This document shows, one piece after another, positions 15,264 to 23,493 of a DNA stretch of 36,068 nt. Position numbers and translations under genes: made by a program. The notes below the pieces were generated by a model that did not search any database, was not told the origin of the DNA, and saw only the letters and a list, made by a program, of their open reading frames with translations. Position 1 is the first letter of the stretch; each line of letters begins with the position of its first letter. Source of the stretch: Chloroflexaceae bacterium (GTDB lineage Bacteria > Chloroflexota > Chloroflexia > Chloroflexales > Chloroflexaceae); NCBI GenBank assembly GCA_025057155.1, contig JANWYD010000030.1, positions 1 through 36,068 on the forward strand, read 5' to 3'.

Positions 15264-16565
15264 TCACACTGCCTCATCCAGACGGCGACGGTACTCGGAG
15301 CGCTCGGTGCGCGGCACCAGGATGGGGTGGCCACGTCCGGCGACCACTTCGGCGTTGATGATACAGCGGCCGATATGCTCCTGAGCCGGCACCTCGTACA
15401 TGACTTCGAGCAACACCTCTTCGACGATGCTGCGCAGGGCGCGCGCTCCCGTCTTCGCCTGCATAGCGCGCTCGACGATCGCCTCGAGCCCGTCAGGGGT
15501 GAACTCCAGTTCTACGTGGTCGAGGGCGAGCAGCTTCTGGTACTGTTTGATCACCGCATTGCGCGGTTCGGTGAGGATGCGCAGCATGGCCTCATGGGTC
15601 AACGGTTCAAGGCCGACGATCACGGGCAGGCGCCCGATGAACTCGGGGATGAAGCCATAGCGCATCAGGTCATCAGGGGTGATCTGAGCGAGCAACTGGG
15701 CATGATCGGTCGTGCTGGCGCTAGGCTTCTGGCTGCCAAAGCCCAGGAGGTGCTTGCCGCGAACGCGCCGGGCGATCAGTTCCTCGATGCCCTCGAAGGC
15801 CCCGCCACAGATAAACAGCACATTGGTCGTATCGAAGGCGATATACTCCTGCTGAGGATGCTTGCGCCCGGGCAGGGGCGGCACGTGAGCCACGCCGCCT
15901 TCCAGGATCTTCAGCAGAGCCTGTTGCACCCCCTCGCCGGACACATCGCGAGTGATCGAGGGATTATCGGCTTTGCGGGCGATTTTATCAATTTCGTCAA
16001 TGTAGATAATGCCCGTCTGCGCCCGCTCGACATCGCCGTCGGCGGCCTGGATGAGGCGGAGCAGAATATTCTCGACGTCCTCGCCGACGTACCCGGCTTC
16101 GGTCAACGCAGTCGCGTCGGCGATAGCGAAGGGCACATCGAGGATGCGCGCCAGGGTCTGCGCGAGGAGGGTTTTGCCGCTGCCGGTGGGGCCGAGGAGC
16201 AAGATATTGCTCTTGCTGATCTCGACGTCGTCAATCTTGGCGCCGGCGCGGATGCGCTTATAGTGGTTATACACCGCCACGGAGAGGACGATCTTGGCCC
16301 GATCCTGACCCACCACATACTGATCGAGCTTTTCGCGCAACTTGCGCGGAGTGGGCAGGCGCGTCGGGCCGGGCGGCGTATTGCGGCGCGGCGTCACCAG
16401 TTGTTGCTCGGTCTCTTCGGCGATGATTGCGCTGCACAGGGCCACACACTCATCGCAGATAAAGACGGTGCCCGGTCCGGCGATAAGGCGCTGCACCTCG
16501 TCCTGACCGCGGCCACAGAATGAGCAGACGTAGGCGCCACGACCACTATTGCGCGAACGCGTCAT
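15264..16565 (-). CDS. clpX: ATP-dependent Clp protease ATP-binding subunit ClpX
   Basis: A 433-residue ClpX. The N-terminal zinc finger has C14, C17, C37 and C40 (CSFC...CDEC). The AAA+ module has Walker A GPTGSGKT at 125-132, the substrate-gripping pore loop GYVG at 158-161 and Walker B IYIDEID at 187-193. The ClpP-docking loop reads LGFG rather than the usual IGFG. Sensor/arginine-finger segments such as [12 protein letters not shown] are intact. It unfolds tagged proteins and feeds them to ClpP. It lies 77 bases downstream of clpP in the conserved tig-clpP-clpX order. A GGAGA lies a few bases before the ATG. Confidence 0.97.
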   Translation of the reverse strand: MTRSRNSGRGAYVCSFCGRGQDEVQRLIAGPGTVFICDECVALCSAIIAEETEQQLVTPRRNTPPGPTRLPTPRKLREKLDQYVVGQDRAKIVLSVAVYNHYKRIRAGAKIDDVEISKSNILLLGPTGSGKTLLAQTLARILDVPFAIADATALTEAGYVGEDVENILLRLIQAADGDVERAQTGIIYIDEIDKIARKADNPSITRDVSGEGVQQALLKILEGGVAHVPPLPGRKHPQQEYIAFDTTNVLFICGGAFEGIEELIARRVRGKHLLGFGSQKPSASTTDHAQLLAQITPDDLMRYGFIPEFIGRLPVIVGLEPLTHEAMLRILTEPRNAVIKQYQKLLALDHVELEFTPDGLEAIVERAMQAKTGARALRSIVEEVLLEVMYEVPAQEHIGRCIINAEVVAGRGHPILVPRTERSEYRRRLDEAV

Positions 16566-16642
16566 TGGAGTATCTCCGATGGTCGAGAGCCGGGGCGAAG
16601 GCCCGTGCTTGCGAGCGAGGCCCCGGCTCCACGAGCCTGCTG

Positions 16643-17290
16643 TTACTTCTTCTCGGCCATTTCCTCAGGCATCAGGATCTCGTCAATGATACCGTATTCT
16701 TTGGCCTGGATCGGCGTCATAAAGGCGTCGCGGTCGAAGTCGCGGGCGATCTTCTCCACAGGTTGCCCGGTGTCACGGGCCAGCAGTTCGCGCCCCAGGT
16801 TCTGGAGCCGGAGCAATTCGCGGGCCTGAATCTCGACGTCAGGGCCGGAGCCGCGGAAGCCGCCGAGGGCCGGATGCATATGGATCGTCGAGTTGGGCAG
16901 GCTGAAACGCTTCCCTTTCTCTCCACCGGCGAGAATGATCGTCGCCATGCTCGCGGCCATGCCCAGGCATACTGTGGCCACGTGGGGGCGGATATGGTGC
17001 ATCGTATCGTAGATCGCCAGCCCCGCGGTGACCGACCCGCCTGGACTGTTGATATAGAGCCAGATGTCGCGGTCCGGGTCCTCACTGGCCAGGAACAGCA
17101 ACTGCGCGACGACAAGGTTGGCAATCTGGTCGTCAATAGGGGTGCCCAGGATGACGATGCGCTCCTTGAGGAGGCGCGAATAAATATCAAAGGCGCGCTC
17201 GCCACGACTGGTGCTTTCCACCACCATGGGGATTAAACTCTCAGGCCGGGGAAGCTCCCAGGATGGACCCTTTGGAGAAATCCAGTTCAT
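16643..17290 (-). CDS. clpP: ATP-dependent Clp protease proteolytic subunit ClpP
   Basis: A 215-residue ClpP with an N-terminal propeptide-like stretch of about 20 residues before [20 protein letters not shown]. The catalytic triad is visible: Ser114 in GMAASMA, His139 in HMHPALGG and Asp188 in FDRDAF. The oxyanion/handle region [11 protein letters not shown] is intact. The usual IHQP around the histidine is changed to MHPA, a local variation. The start at 17290 has GAGGAAA five to six bases upstream, while the internal ATG at 17227 has no Shine-Dalgarno. It forms the double-heptamer proteolytic chamber used by ClpX, encoded next. Confidence 0.96.
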   Translation of the reverse strand: MNWISPKGPSWELPRPESLIPMVVESTSRGERAFDIYSRLLKERIVILGTPIDDQIANLVVAQLLFLASEDPDRDIWLYINSPGGSVTAGLAIYDTMHHIRPHVATVCLGMAASMATIILAGGEKGKRFSLPNSTIHMHPALGGFRGSGPDVEIQARELLRLQNLGRELLARDTGQPVEKIARDFDRDAFMTPIQAKEYGIIDEILMPEEMAEKK

Positions 17291-17597
17291 CGTTTCCTCA
17301 TCTATCTAGCATCAACGTTGTATTATGTAATATTATACAGCAGTCAGACGTTCCCGCGCAGGCGCACAAGCTCGGAGTTGATTGCAGGGTCGCACGCAGT
17401 TGCGGAGTTGGCAATGACTATATTGCCTTCCGAGGCGGTTGTTCGCCGGTTCTGGCGCCGTAGCCGCCGGAACCGGCGAGCAGGGGATCGAGGCTTACGC
17501 CAGAAAGGCGCTAATCAGTCGCAGATAGAACCTCTCCTCTGAAAGAGCCGTCTCGCCGTCCCCTCTCCCTGCCCTGCAATTCGACGCCAGCGGCCCA
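17291..17597. other. Spacer between tig and clpP
   Basis: About 307 bases, no credible gene. It holds the clpP -10 region, a hairpin GGCAAT/ATTGCC (17410-17427), and a larger stem CGCCGGTTC (17444-17452) / GAACCGGCG (17470-17478) that could end tig transcription, although no U-run follows. Confidence 0.5.
17332..17337 (-). promoter_or_regulatory. -10 box of clpP-clpX
   Basis: A perfect TATAAT on the minus strand in an AT-rich stretch about 42 bases ahead of the clpP start. The -35 is weak. Confidence 0.5.
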
Positions 17598-19037
17598 TCA
17601 TTCCGCGGACCTTACAGACCCCGACGCTGGCGACTCGGCGGCCACGGGCGCTTCAGTGGCGACAGCCTCCGCCGCCGCCGGCTCAGACGACTCGCCCGCC
17701 GCTGCCGGGGCCACGGGTGTGGCTGGCGCTTCCGGCGCGGGCGCTGTACCAGTCGCAATGGCCACCAGGCGCTCGCGCAGCTTGCGATCAAGCACCAGGC
17801 CGGCAATCTCGCGTTGCAAACTCGAGCGCATCAACTTTGCAACGTTTTCGCGCTGATCTTCGGCATACTCCAGGGCCATGCGCTCGATCTCGCTCTCAAT
17901 CTCGGCGTCGGAAACCACCAGCCCTTCGCGATGCAGCACTTCGCGCGCGGCGAGATTGAGCTGCAACTGGCGTTCGGCCTGCGGCAGTAACGCCTCAACG
18001 GCCTGGTCACGCGTCTGGCCGCGATACTCCAGCACCTGCTCCAGGGTGACGCCGTAGCGCGCGTACTGCCGCCCTTCCCGTTCGAGCATTTCCTCGGCCT
18101 GGTCACGGATCATAACTTCGGGGATATCGAAGCTGGTCTGAGCAACCAGGTGTTCAAGATAGGCGTTCAGCACTTTCTGTTCGGCCTGGGTGCGGGCAGT
18201 TTCTTCGAGTTCAGCGCGGGTTCTGGCACGCAATTCTTCCAGCGTGCCGTCGAAGTTTTCGAGCGTGGGCAATTCTTCCCAATCGGGCAGCAGGCGTTCC
18301 TGGATCTGCAGGATTTCGACCTTGAAGGTCACTTCCTTGCCGCGCACCCGCTCGTTCGGGTGATCATCGGGCAGCCGGGCGGTTATTTCCTTCGTCTCGC
18401 CAACGTTCATCCCCAGGAGGCCAGCGTACAACTCCTCCACCAGCCGGCCCCTGACCACATCGAGTGTCTCCTCGGGGGCCGCTTCCCCTTCCGCGCGCTC
18501 GACCAGCGGCGCGCCATCAATGATCGTGTCCAGGCGCACGCGGATCTCGTCGCCCTCCTGTACCGGGCGGGGACTATCGAGTTCTTTCAGCACCTTGTGG
18601 CGCTCGCGGATCATCTCCATGGCCCGATCCACCGTCTCCTCGGCGATGGGCTCAATCTCCAGAGGAACGCGGATGGCGCGGTAGTCCCCCACGTCCACGG
18701 TGGGCGCCACGGGCACGTGCACCGTAAAAATGAAAGGATCGGAGGAGGAAATCTCCTTGAGGCTGGGTGGACCGACAGGCTCAATGTTCTCCTGCTTGAG
18801 CGCCTCGCGGAAGGCTTTGTTGATCAGGTCCTCTGACGCCTCTTCAATCAGCATCTGGCGCCCGAAGGTCCGCTCAATAATGAAACGGGGCACCTTGCCC
18901 GGACGGAAGCCGTGCACCGGGTACTTCTGCGACAGGCGCCGCGCGGCCTGGTCAAGGCCACGTTCCAGACGATCCTTGTCAAGCTCAATCTGCAATGCTA
19001 TCAGGCTCCTGGGGAGCTTCTCCGTGGTGATCTTCAC
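17598..19037 (-). CDS. tig: Trigger factor
   Basis: A 479-residue ribosome-associated chaperone and peptidyl-prolyl isomerase. The N-terminal ribosome-binding domain (about 1-115) carries GFRPGKVPRFIIERTFG, equivalent to the ribosome-docking signature GFRxGKxP. The FKBP-like domain is at about 150-240 (EGDEIRVRLD ... GMNVGETKEITARLPDDHP). The helical C-terminal arms are at about 250-430. A low-complexity Ala/Pro/Glu tail of about 50 residues extends it beyond the usual 430-450. The start is GTG at 19037, preceded by AGGAGA at eight bases. An in-frame ATG at 19142 would translate the leader repeats and lacks family similarity. It heads the tig-clpP-clpX cluster. Confidence 0.95.
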   Translation of the reverse strand: MKITTEKLPRSLIALQIELDKDRLERGLDQAARRLSQKYPVHGFRPGKVPRFIIERTFGRQMLIEEASEDLINKAFREALKQENIEPVGPPSLKEISSSDPFIFTVHVPVAPTVDVGDYRAIRVPLEIEPIAEETVDRAMEMIRERHKVLKELDSPRPVQEGDEIRVRLDTIIDGAPLVERAEGEAAPEETLDVVRGRLVEELYAGLLGMNVGETKEITARLPDDHPNERVRGKEVTFKVEILQIQERLLPDWEELPTLENFDGTLEELRARTRAELEETARTQAEQKVLNAYLEHLVAQTSFDIPEVMIRDQAEEMLEREGRQYARYGVTLEQVLEYRGQTRDQAVEALLPQAERQLQLNLAAREVLHREGLVVSDAEIESEIERMALEYAEDQRENVAKLMRSSLQREIAGLVLDRKLRERLVAIATGTAPAPEAPATPVAPAAAGESSEPAAAEAVATEAPVAAESPASGSVRSAE

Positions 19038-19056
19038 ACTCAAGGTCTCCTGAAGC

Positions 19057-19080
19057 GGAGCCACGCTAAAGCGTGGCTCC
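19057..19080. repeat. Perfect 10-bp hairpin in the tig leader
   Basis: GGAGCCACGC (19057-19066), loop TAAA, GCGTGGCTCC (19071-19080), about 20 bases upstream of the tig start on the minus strand. Its right arm is also the first ten bases of the 40-bp repeat unit. Confidence 0.75.
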
Positions 19081-19150
19081 ACAATCCATCTGTGCCTCCC
19101 ATTGCCGCGGGCGTGGCTCCGCAATCCATCTGTGCCTCTCATTGCCGCGG
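19071..19150. repeat. 40-bp tandem duplication in the tig leader
   Basis: Two adjacent 40-bp units (19071-19110 and 19111-19150), each starting GCGTGGCTCC and ending ATTGCCGCGG, differ at only two positions. They lie entirely between the tig promoter and start codon. Because each unit begins with the same arm, either copy could pair with GGAGCCACGC at 19057, giving two alternative stems. Confidence 0.85.
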
Positions 19151-19165
19151 GCGATCCTCCGGCTC

Positions 19166-19194
19166 ATTATAGCACGAGGCGTCTGAGGTGAAAA
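19166..19194 (-). promoter_or_regulatory. tig promoter
   Basis: On the minus strand: -35 TTTTCA (19189-19194), 17-base spacer, and TGCTATAAT extended -10 (hexamer 19166-19171). It is a strong sigma-A-type promoter and gives a leader of about 120 bases. Confidence 0.7.
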
Positions 19195-19195
19195 C

Positions 19196-19214
19196 GGGGG
19201 AAGTCAGTTTCCCC
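19196..19214. repeat. Dispersed palindrome family A
   Basis: GGGGGAAGTCAGTTTCCCC just upstream of the tig promoter; an imperfect copy. Confidence 0.5.
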
Positions 19215-19321
19215 GGAGCCGGAGCGATCTCCGCCTCCGATGGCGGGGTCCGGAGCGCCTCCGCCGTCCGCCAGGGCGATGCGGGTGTGGCCTGGAGCCG
19301 GCAGCGGGGCGCATTCTAGGA

Positions 19322-19327
19322 TATAAT
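19322..19327 (+). promoter_or_regulatory. -10 box of the lspA genes
   Basis: Perfect TATAAT about 42 bases ahead of the first lspA start; no good -35 is seen. It is divergent from the tig promoter. Confidence 0.45.
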
Positions 19328-19368
19328 AAGCGATAATGCGGTAAAAGCGTTAGCAGGTGGTTTCGGTG

Positions 19369-19905
19369 ATGAGCAGCGCGGTGCACACGCAGATGAACAA
19401 ACACAACCGTTGGCTCGTACCCCTGGCAGTTGCGATGGTAGTGGGGGCAATTGATCAGGCGACAAAGTGGTGGGTGGTGCGCACGCTGGGGCCGGAGACA
19501 ATGACGAATTTCATCCCCCTGGTCGGTGATAGCATTCGCATTGCCTATTCCCACAACACCGGCGTAGCCTTCAGCCTGTTCCAGGGCCATCCAGAGTGGC
19601 TGATCGCCACTGCGTTGTTGATCGTCGCCGGAGCGATCGTGTTCTACCATACCCGGTTGCCCAATCATCGTCCGGGCATTCAGGTGATCATGGGTCTGAT
19701 AATGGGCGGGGCGTTTGGCAACATCATTGATCGCGTGCGTCTGGGGTATGTGGTGGATTTTATCCAGGTCGGCTGGTGGCCGATCTTCAATGTTGCCGAT
19801 AGTGCGATCACCACTGGCGCGGCCCTGCTGATGCTGCACTTCGCCCGCGAGGAACTGGCTCAGCGCCAGGCGCGCCGGGATCGACAAGCCCTGCCCCACC
19901 GGTAA
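19369..19905 (+). CDS. lspA: Lipoprotein signal peptidase (first tandem copy)
   Basis: A 178-residue LspA with four membrane helices. Motifs: GAIDQATKW (about 26-34), SHNTGVAFSLF (about 61-71), FGNIIDRVRLGYVVDF (about 116-131) and FNVADSAI (about 140-147). The catalytic aspartates are D130 and D144. It is an aspartic peptidase that cleaves lipoprotein signal peptides ahead of the lipid-modified cysteine. I prefer ATG 19369 because AGGTGG ends eight bases upstream; a GTG at 19357 is possible. The basic tail QRQARRDRQ is cytoplasmic. It lies seven bases before a second lspA. Confidence 0.93.
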   Translation: MSSAVHTQMNKHNRWLVPLAVAMVVGAIDQATKWWVVRTLGPETMTNFIPLVGDSIRIAYSHNTGVAFSLFQGHPEWLIATALLIVAGAIVFYHTRLPNHRPGIQVIMGLIMGGAFGNIIDRVRLGYVVDFIQVGWWPIFNVADSAITTGAALLMLHFAREELAQRQARRDRQALPHR

Positions 19906-19912
19906 AGCCGCC

Positions 19913-20473
19913 ATGAGCGCCGTGGCTGACAGCCCTGCCATTCGTCGCTGGCTCCTTCCTTTTGCGCTGGCCCTTGCTGTGCTCGGCACGGATCAGATGA
20001 GCAAGCGCTGGGCCGTGGCCGCCCTCGGCCCCGAACCGCGCGACCGCACTATCGTGCTGATTGGCGACTGGTTTACCCTGGTCTACACCCGAAACACGGG
20101 CATTGCCTTCGGGCTGTTTCAGAGTTTGCCAGGGCTGTTTACCGTTACTTCCATCCTGATCACCATAGGCGCCGTGTACGCCTATGCCGTCTATCTGCCC
20201 AACTACTCCGCCTGGGTTCAGACCGCGATGGGGTTGATCGTCGGCGGAGCGGCGGGCAATATTCTCGACCGGCTGCGCTCTGGCTATGTGATTGACTTCA
20301 TCAGTATTGGGTGGTGGCCGGTGTTTAATCTGGCCGACAGCGCAGTGACCATCGGGGTAACCATGCTCGCAGGCTATCTGATCTTCATCGGCGACGAACC
20401 TGCCCCGGCCCCTCTTCCGCCTCCCCGCGATGACCGGTTGTTGAGCGAGTTGCTCAGCCGCGATCTCGAATAA
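19913..20473 (+). CDS. lspA: Lipoprotein signal peptidase (second tandem copy)
   Basis: A 186-residue paralogue of the preceding protein. It has GTDQMSKRW, YTRNTGIAFGLF, AAGNILDRLRSGYVIDF and FNLADSAV, so both catalytic aspartates (D128, D142) are kept and the enzyme should be active. Both copies share the unusual SIGWWP/QVGWWP segment before the second aspartate, which suggests duplication within this lineage. The C-terminus differs, with a proline-rich linker and an acidic end. It starts seven bases after the first lspA stop, without a good Shine-Dalgarno, so translation is probably coupled. The two may have divided substrates or timing; the sequence does not show how. Confidence 0.93.
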   Translation: MSAVADSPAIRRWLLPFALALAVLGTDQMSKRWAVAALGPEPRDRTIVLIGDWFTLVYTRNTGIAFGLFQSLPGLFTVTSILITIGAVYAYAVYLPNYSAWVQTAMGLIVGGAAGNILDRLRSGYVIDFISIGWWPVFNLADSAVTIGVTMLAGYLIFIGDEPAPAPLPPPRDDRLLSELLSRDLE

Positions 20474-20513
20474 CCGCGTATCAGCCCTGCCGCGCCGCCC
20501 GCTCCACGATAGC

Positions 20514-21467
20514 ATGAGCGAAGAAGAGACCATTACCCTGTACAGCGCGCCCGACGATGCCGGGGACCGGCTCGATCGCTTCGTCGCGCGCGCTGCGCCT
20601 GGTCTCTCGCGGTCATACGTGCAGCAGTTGATCGCTGAAGGACGGGTGACCGTCAACGGGCGCATCGCCCGCGCCAGTCACCTCCTCCGCGGCGGCGAGC
20701 GCATCCTGGTCACGGTGCCGCCGCCCCAGCCCACTACCCTCGAACCGGAGGCCATCCCGCTCAAAATCGTCTACGAAGATGCGGACGTTGTGGTAGTTGA
20801 CAAGCCCGCCGGCATGGTGGTCCATCCAGCGCCTGGCCACGTCAGTGGCACCCTGGCCAACGCGCTGCTGGCGCGCTATCCCGAAATGCGGCTCAACGGC
20901 GGCATCCGGCCCGGCATTGTGCACCGGCTCGATCAGGACACCTCCGGGCTGCTGGTGGTGGCGCGCAACGACCGGGCAATGCAGATGCTCACCGAGCAGC
21001 AACGGGCGCGTACCATGCTCAAGCTCTACCTGACGGTCGTTGAAGGGCATTTCAAAGAGCCGGAGGGCACGATTGACGCGCCGATCGGCCGGCACCCGAC
21101 CGACCGGTTGCGCATGACGGTCACCCCCGGCGGGCGTCCGGCGCGCACCCACTACCGGGTGCTGGAGGAACTGGGCAAGTATTCGCTGCTCGAGGCGCGA
21201 CTGGAGACGGGCCGCACGCACCAGATCCGCGTCCATATGCTGCATCGCAACAAGCCGGTGCTCGGCGATCCAACCTACGGCGGGCGCAAGCCCCGCCCGA
21301 CCTTTGGCCTCACCCGCCAGTTCCTGCATGCCCACCGCCTCGGCTTCTATCACCCCGCTGATGGGACGTGGCGCGAATTCGTCTCTCCCCTTCCGCCTGA
21401 TCTGGAAGCCGCCCTCGAACGCCTGCGCGCCGCCGCGCGCACTGCCGGGGCCTGGCCTGCCGGGTAG
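20514..21467 (+). CDS. rluD: RluD-like 23S rRNA pseudouridine synthase
   Basis: A 317-residue RluA-family enzyme. An N-terminal S4 RNA-binding domain (about 17-75, SRSYVQQLIAEGRVTVNG) is followed by the catalytic domain: VVDKPAGMVVHPAPGH (about 94-109), HRLDQDTSGLL (about 137-147, catalytic D140) and GRTHQIRVHM (about 230-240). The S4 domain, HPAPGH and GTLANALL blocks fit RluD, which modifies helix 69 of 23S rRNA. Other RluA members with S4 domains remain possible. It follows the two lspA genes by 40 bases on the same strand; the lspA-rluD order is common in many bacteria. Confidence 0.92.
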   Translation: MSEEETITLYSAPDDAGDRLDRFVARAAPGLSRSYVQQLIAEGRVTVNGRIARASHLLRGGERILVTVPPPQPTTLEPEAIPLKIVYEDADVVVVDKPAGMVVHPAPGHVSGTLANALLARYPEMRLNGGIRPGIVHRLDQDTSGLLVVARNDRAMQMLTEQQRARTMLKLYLTVVEGHFKEPEGTIDAPIGRHPTDRLRMTVTPGGRPARTHYRVLEELGKYSLLEARLETGRTHQIRVHMLHRNKPVLGDPTYGGRKPRPTFGLTRQFLHAHRLGFYHPADGTWREFVSPLPPDLEAALERLRAAARTAGAWPAG

Positions 21468-22005
21468 CGGGATTGGGCGATGGCTCGCGTGGAGGTGTGG
21501 AGGTGTGGAGGTGTGGAGGTGAAAGAACATCTCCGCAGTTCGACACTTCGCAGGATGAAGATATGAGAACATACGTTCCAGAAACTCCTGACAGGTTGCC
21601 CGGCATGGCGTCAGGAGCGATGGCAGTTTATCCCATGCTGGTGTGGGATAGTGTGGGATAATGTGGGTTATCTGCCACTGGATGTGTAAAGGCGCGCCGT
21701 GCCGGCGCCGATTCCCCGGCGCTGATGCCGCGTCGTCGGGACAAGCCCCAACCCCTTCTGGCGTTTTTTTTCCTCTATAGAGAGATTCGGGGAGACTTCG
21801 CCCCTCCAAATGTTTTTCTTGAGGGGCATGTGGCGGCGGCGCCGCGACTTGCCAGTGCAACCTGGCCGACCCAGACCGGCCGCCGAGGGGTGGCAGCCTT
21901 TGCATCAGCCCGGCTGATCGCCGATCTGCAACATCAGCGGCGCCCGGCGCGTCCATCTAACAGACGGCACGGTTCGCTCGATGCAGTGGAAGAAGGAGGG
22001 TTCCG
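21468..22005. other. Non-coding spacer with tandem repeats
   Basis: 538 bases without a credible gene. It holds four units of GTGGAGGT (21489-21520), a 10-bp repeat GTGTGGGATA (21641-21660) with an inverted partner TATCCCA (21629-21635), and an isolated run of eight T (21764-21771) with no adjacent hairpin. Confidence 0.6.
21489..21520 (+). repeat. 8-bp tandem repeat, four units
   Basis: GTGGAGGT repeated four times without change, just after the rluD stop. A perfect short repeat of this kind can vary in number by slippage. Confidence 0.85.
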
Positions 22006-22689
22006 ATGGCTATGACACATCAAACTACATTTGCCGAGATGGTGGCCCAGAGCCGCGATGTGATAACCCATCCCAGCGTCGAAACCTTTGAGCGTTACGA
22101 GAAGCGAGGGAGCCTCGGCACGGCGGCCGCGTACATCCTGGCAGCGGCAGGCATCGCCGGACTGCTGGCCTTTCTGACGGTGCTGTTGCCGGGCGTGCGC
22201 GGCAATCCGTTCAGCGTCTTTGTCAGCGGTGTAGTGGGCGCTCTGGTGAACTTCGTCATCTTCACCGCCCTGGTCTACTACCTGGGCAAGAATCTGGCCA
22301 ATGGCACCGGGACGTGGGACGAGGTCGCCTACACCTTTGCGCTGTTCGTCGCGCCGCTGGCGGTAGTGTCGGGAGCGCTCACGTTCATCGTGGCCCTGCT
22401 CGGCAACCTGCCCGTGCTCGGCTGGCTGATCGGGCTGGCAGGCACGGTCGGGGCGATCGTCGTGCTGGTGGCGCAGGCATTCTTCGGCTTCCTGGCCGTC
22501 CAGTCGAGTATGAACATCAGGGATGGCGGGAAGGCGCTGCTGGTCCTCGTACTGTCGGTGATCGGCACGATAGTGGCGCACATCGCGCTCGGAGCAACGA
22601 TCAGCATCCTCGCCGGGCTGTTGCCGCTGATCATTCTGGTGGCCCTGGTCGCGGTAGTGGCGGCGATGATGCTGCGCCGGGCCGCCTGA
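22006..22689 (+). CDS. Yip1-family-like integral membrane protein
   Basis: A 227-residue protein with a soluble N-terminus (about 1-40: TFAEMVAQSRDVITHPSVETFERYEKRG) and five or six membrane helices. The pattern, a short amphipathic N-terminus, a membrane bundle and a TGTWDEVAYTFALFVAPL block between helices, resembles bacterial Yip1-domain (PF04893-like) proteins. Their function in bacteria is not known. Shine-Dalgarno AAGGAGGG lies just ahead of ATG 22006 (an in-frame ATG two codons on is equally plausible). It stands alone between two long spacers. Confidence 0.65.
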   Translation: MAMTHQTTFAEMVAQSRDVITHPSVETFERYEKRGSLGTAAAYILAAAGIAGLLAFLTVLLPGVRGNPFSVFVSGVVGALVNFVIFTALVYYLGKNLANGTGTWDEVAYTFALFVAPLAVVSGALTFIVALLGNLPVLGWLIGLAGTVGAIVVLVAQAFFGFLAVQSSMNIRDGGKALLVLVLSVIGTIVAHIALGATISILAGLLPLIILVALVAVVAAMMLRRAA

Positions 22690-23244
22690 CACGGCAGCCT
22701 CCTCACAACTCCCTGTTCCGCCTGCGACGGGTGCACATCCTGGCACAGCCAGGACGAGACCGCCGCAACGGATAAAACGCCAGCGCTCGCTTTTCGGCGC
22801 GAGGCTCGTGCAACGTCCTCGGGTCAGGCCCCCAAATCCTCGGGACGCCTGCCCGGCCCCGTACCCCGCCGCGGGAAACCGACGTTGCGCAAGCCTCGCG
22901 TCCGGGCTTCCTGGACTTGACAAAGATCGCTCCGAGGAATAACCTATGGTGGCTGGTGATCAACCTTCTGGTAATCGCTTAATGGCGAGAATTGGGTGTC
23001 TTGTACCGCAGATTGCTGAAGATCTCCCATTGGCGCTCCAGGCGGCTGCATCGCAGAATACTGGCGGGGGGACAGGGAAGCCAGGGCGCCCCGCTCTTCC
23101 AACCAGCAATCATCAAAGACGTTCTGGGGACGGCGCGGTTCTCCCCACCCGCTCCTGTTGGCCGGGAACAGGGAAACCAGCTCGCCCCATACCCTTGCAA
23201 CCCGCTATGTCAGGTTAGTGTGTACCACAGGGAGGAAGCCGCCA
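22690..23244. other. Spacer with imperfect inverted-repeat element and a promoter
   Basis: 555 bases without a gene I can support. Imperfect 22-bp inverted repeats (22796-22817 and 22881-22902, 18 of 22 matching) bound a 107-bp segment that looks like another small non-autonomous element. A promoter candidate follows at 22917-22945. Further right, two related stretches (about 23071-23110 and 23155-23200) both contain AGGGAARCCAG and are degenerate copies of the family A repeat. A 90-codon frame from 22946 has no recognisable features. Confidence 0.5.
22917..22945 (+). promoter_or_regulatory. Promoter candidate for the antitoxin-transporter pair
   Basis: Perfect -35 TTGACA (22917-22922), 17-base spacer, and -10 TAACCT (22940-22945, three of six consensus bases). 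The leader would be about 290 bases. Confidence 0.45.
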
Positions 23245-23493
23245 ATGGCATCATTGGATCTCGCAAAGTGCATGCGTAGCGTTGATCTGGAGCGGGGCGT
23301 CGTGCCGATCTCGAAGGCCGCTTCATCGCTCGCGGCGCTCATCAAGCGATCGCAGGCCAACCATCAACCCATCGTCGTGACCCAGAAGGGGTATCCGACC
23401 GGAGTTATTATTGACATCGAGGTCTTCACCGCTATCCGCGAGTTTATTGAGGAGCACACCCGCGAAGATGAGGGCGAGCCCAGAGGCGCTTGA
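23245..23493 (+). CDS. Phd/YefM-type antitoxin-like protein (orphan)
   Basis: An 82-residue protein. The core VPISKAASSLAALIKRSQANHQPIVVTQKGYPTGVII is the Phd/YefM antitoxin pattern: the ISKAxxxL helix, then PIVVTQKG strand and loop. The acidic C-terminal helix (EFIEEHTREDEGE) is where a toxin would bind. No RelE/Doc/PIN-like toxin gene is adjacent on either side, so it is an orphan, or a stand-alone repressor of the following transporter. GGAGGAAG (23231-23238) supports the start. Its stop overlaps the next ATG by one base (TGATG), so it is translationally coupled to the EamA transporter, an unusual partner. Confidence 0.75.
   Translation: MASLDLAKCMRSVDLERGVVPISKAASSLAALIKRSQANHQPIVVTQKGYPTGVIIDIEVFTAIREFIEEHTREDEGEPRGA

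Noticed and set aside
21760-21775. Run of eight T as a terminator after rluD
   Set aside because: No stem-loop ends directly before the run; the nearest GC-rich inverted repeat is about 40 bases upstream.
22946-23218. A 90-codon frame with a GAGGA ahead of it
   Set aside because: The second half is repeat-derived Gly/Pro/Arg sequence, no family is recognisable, and the Shine-Dalgarno would lie inside the promoter candidate.
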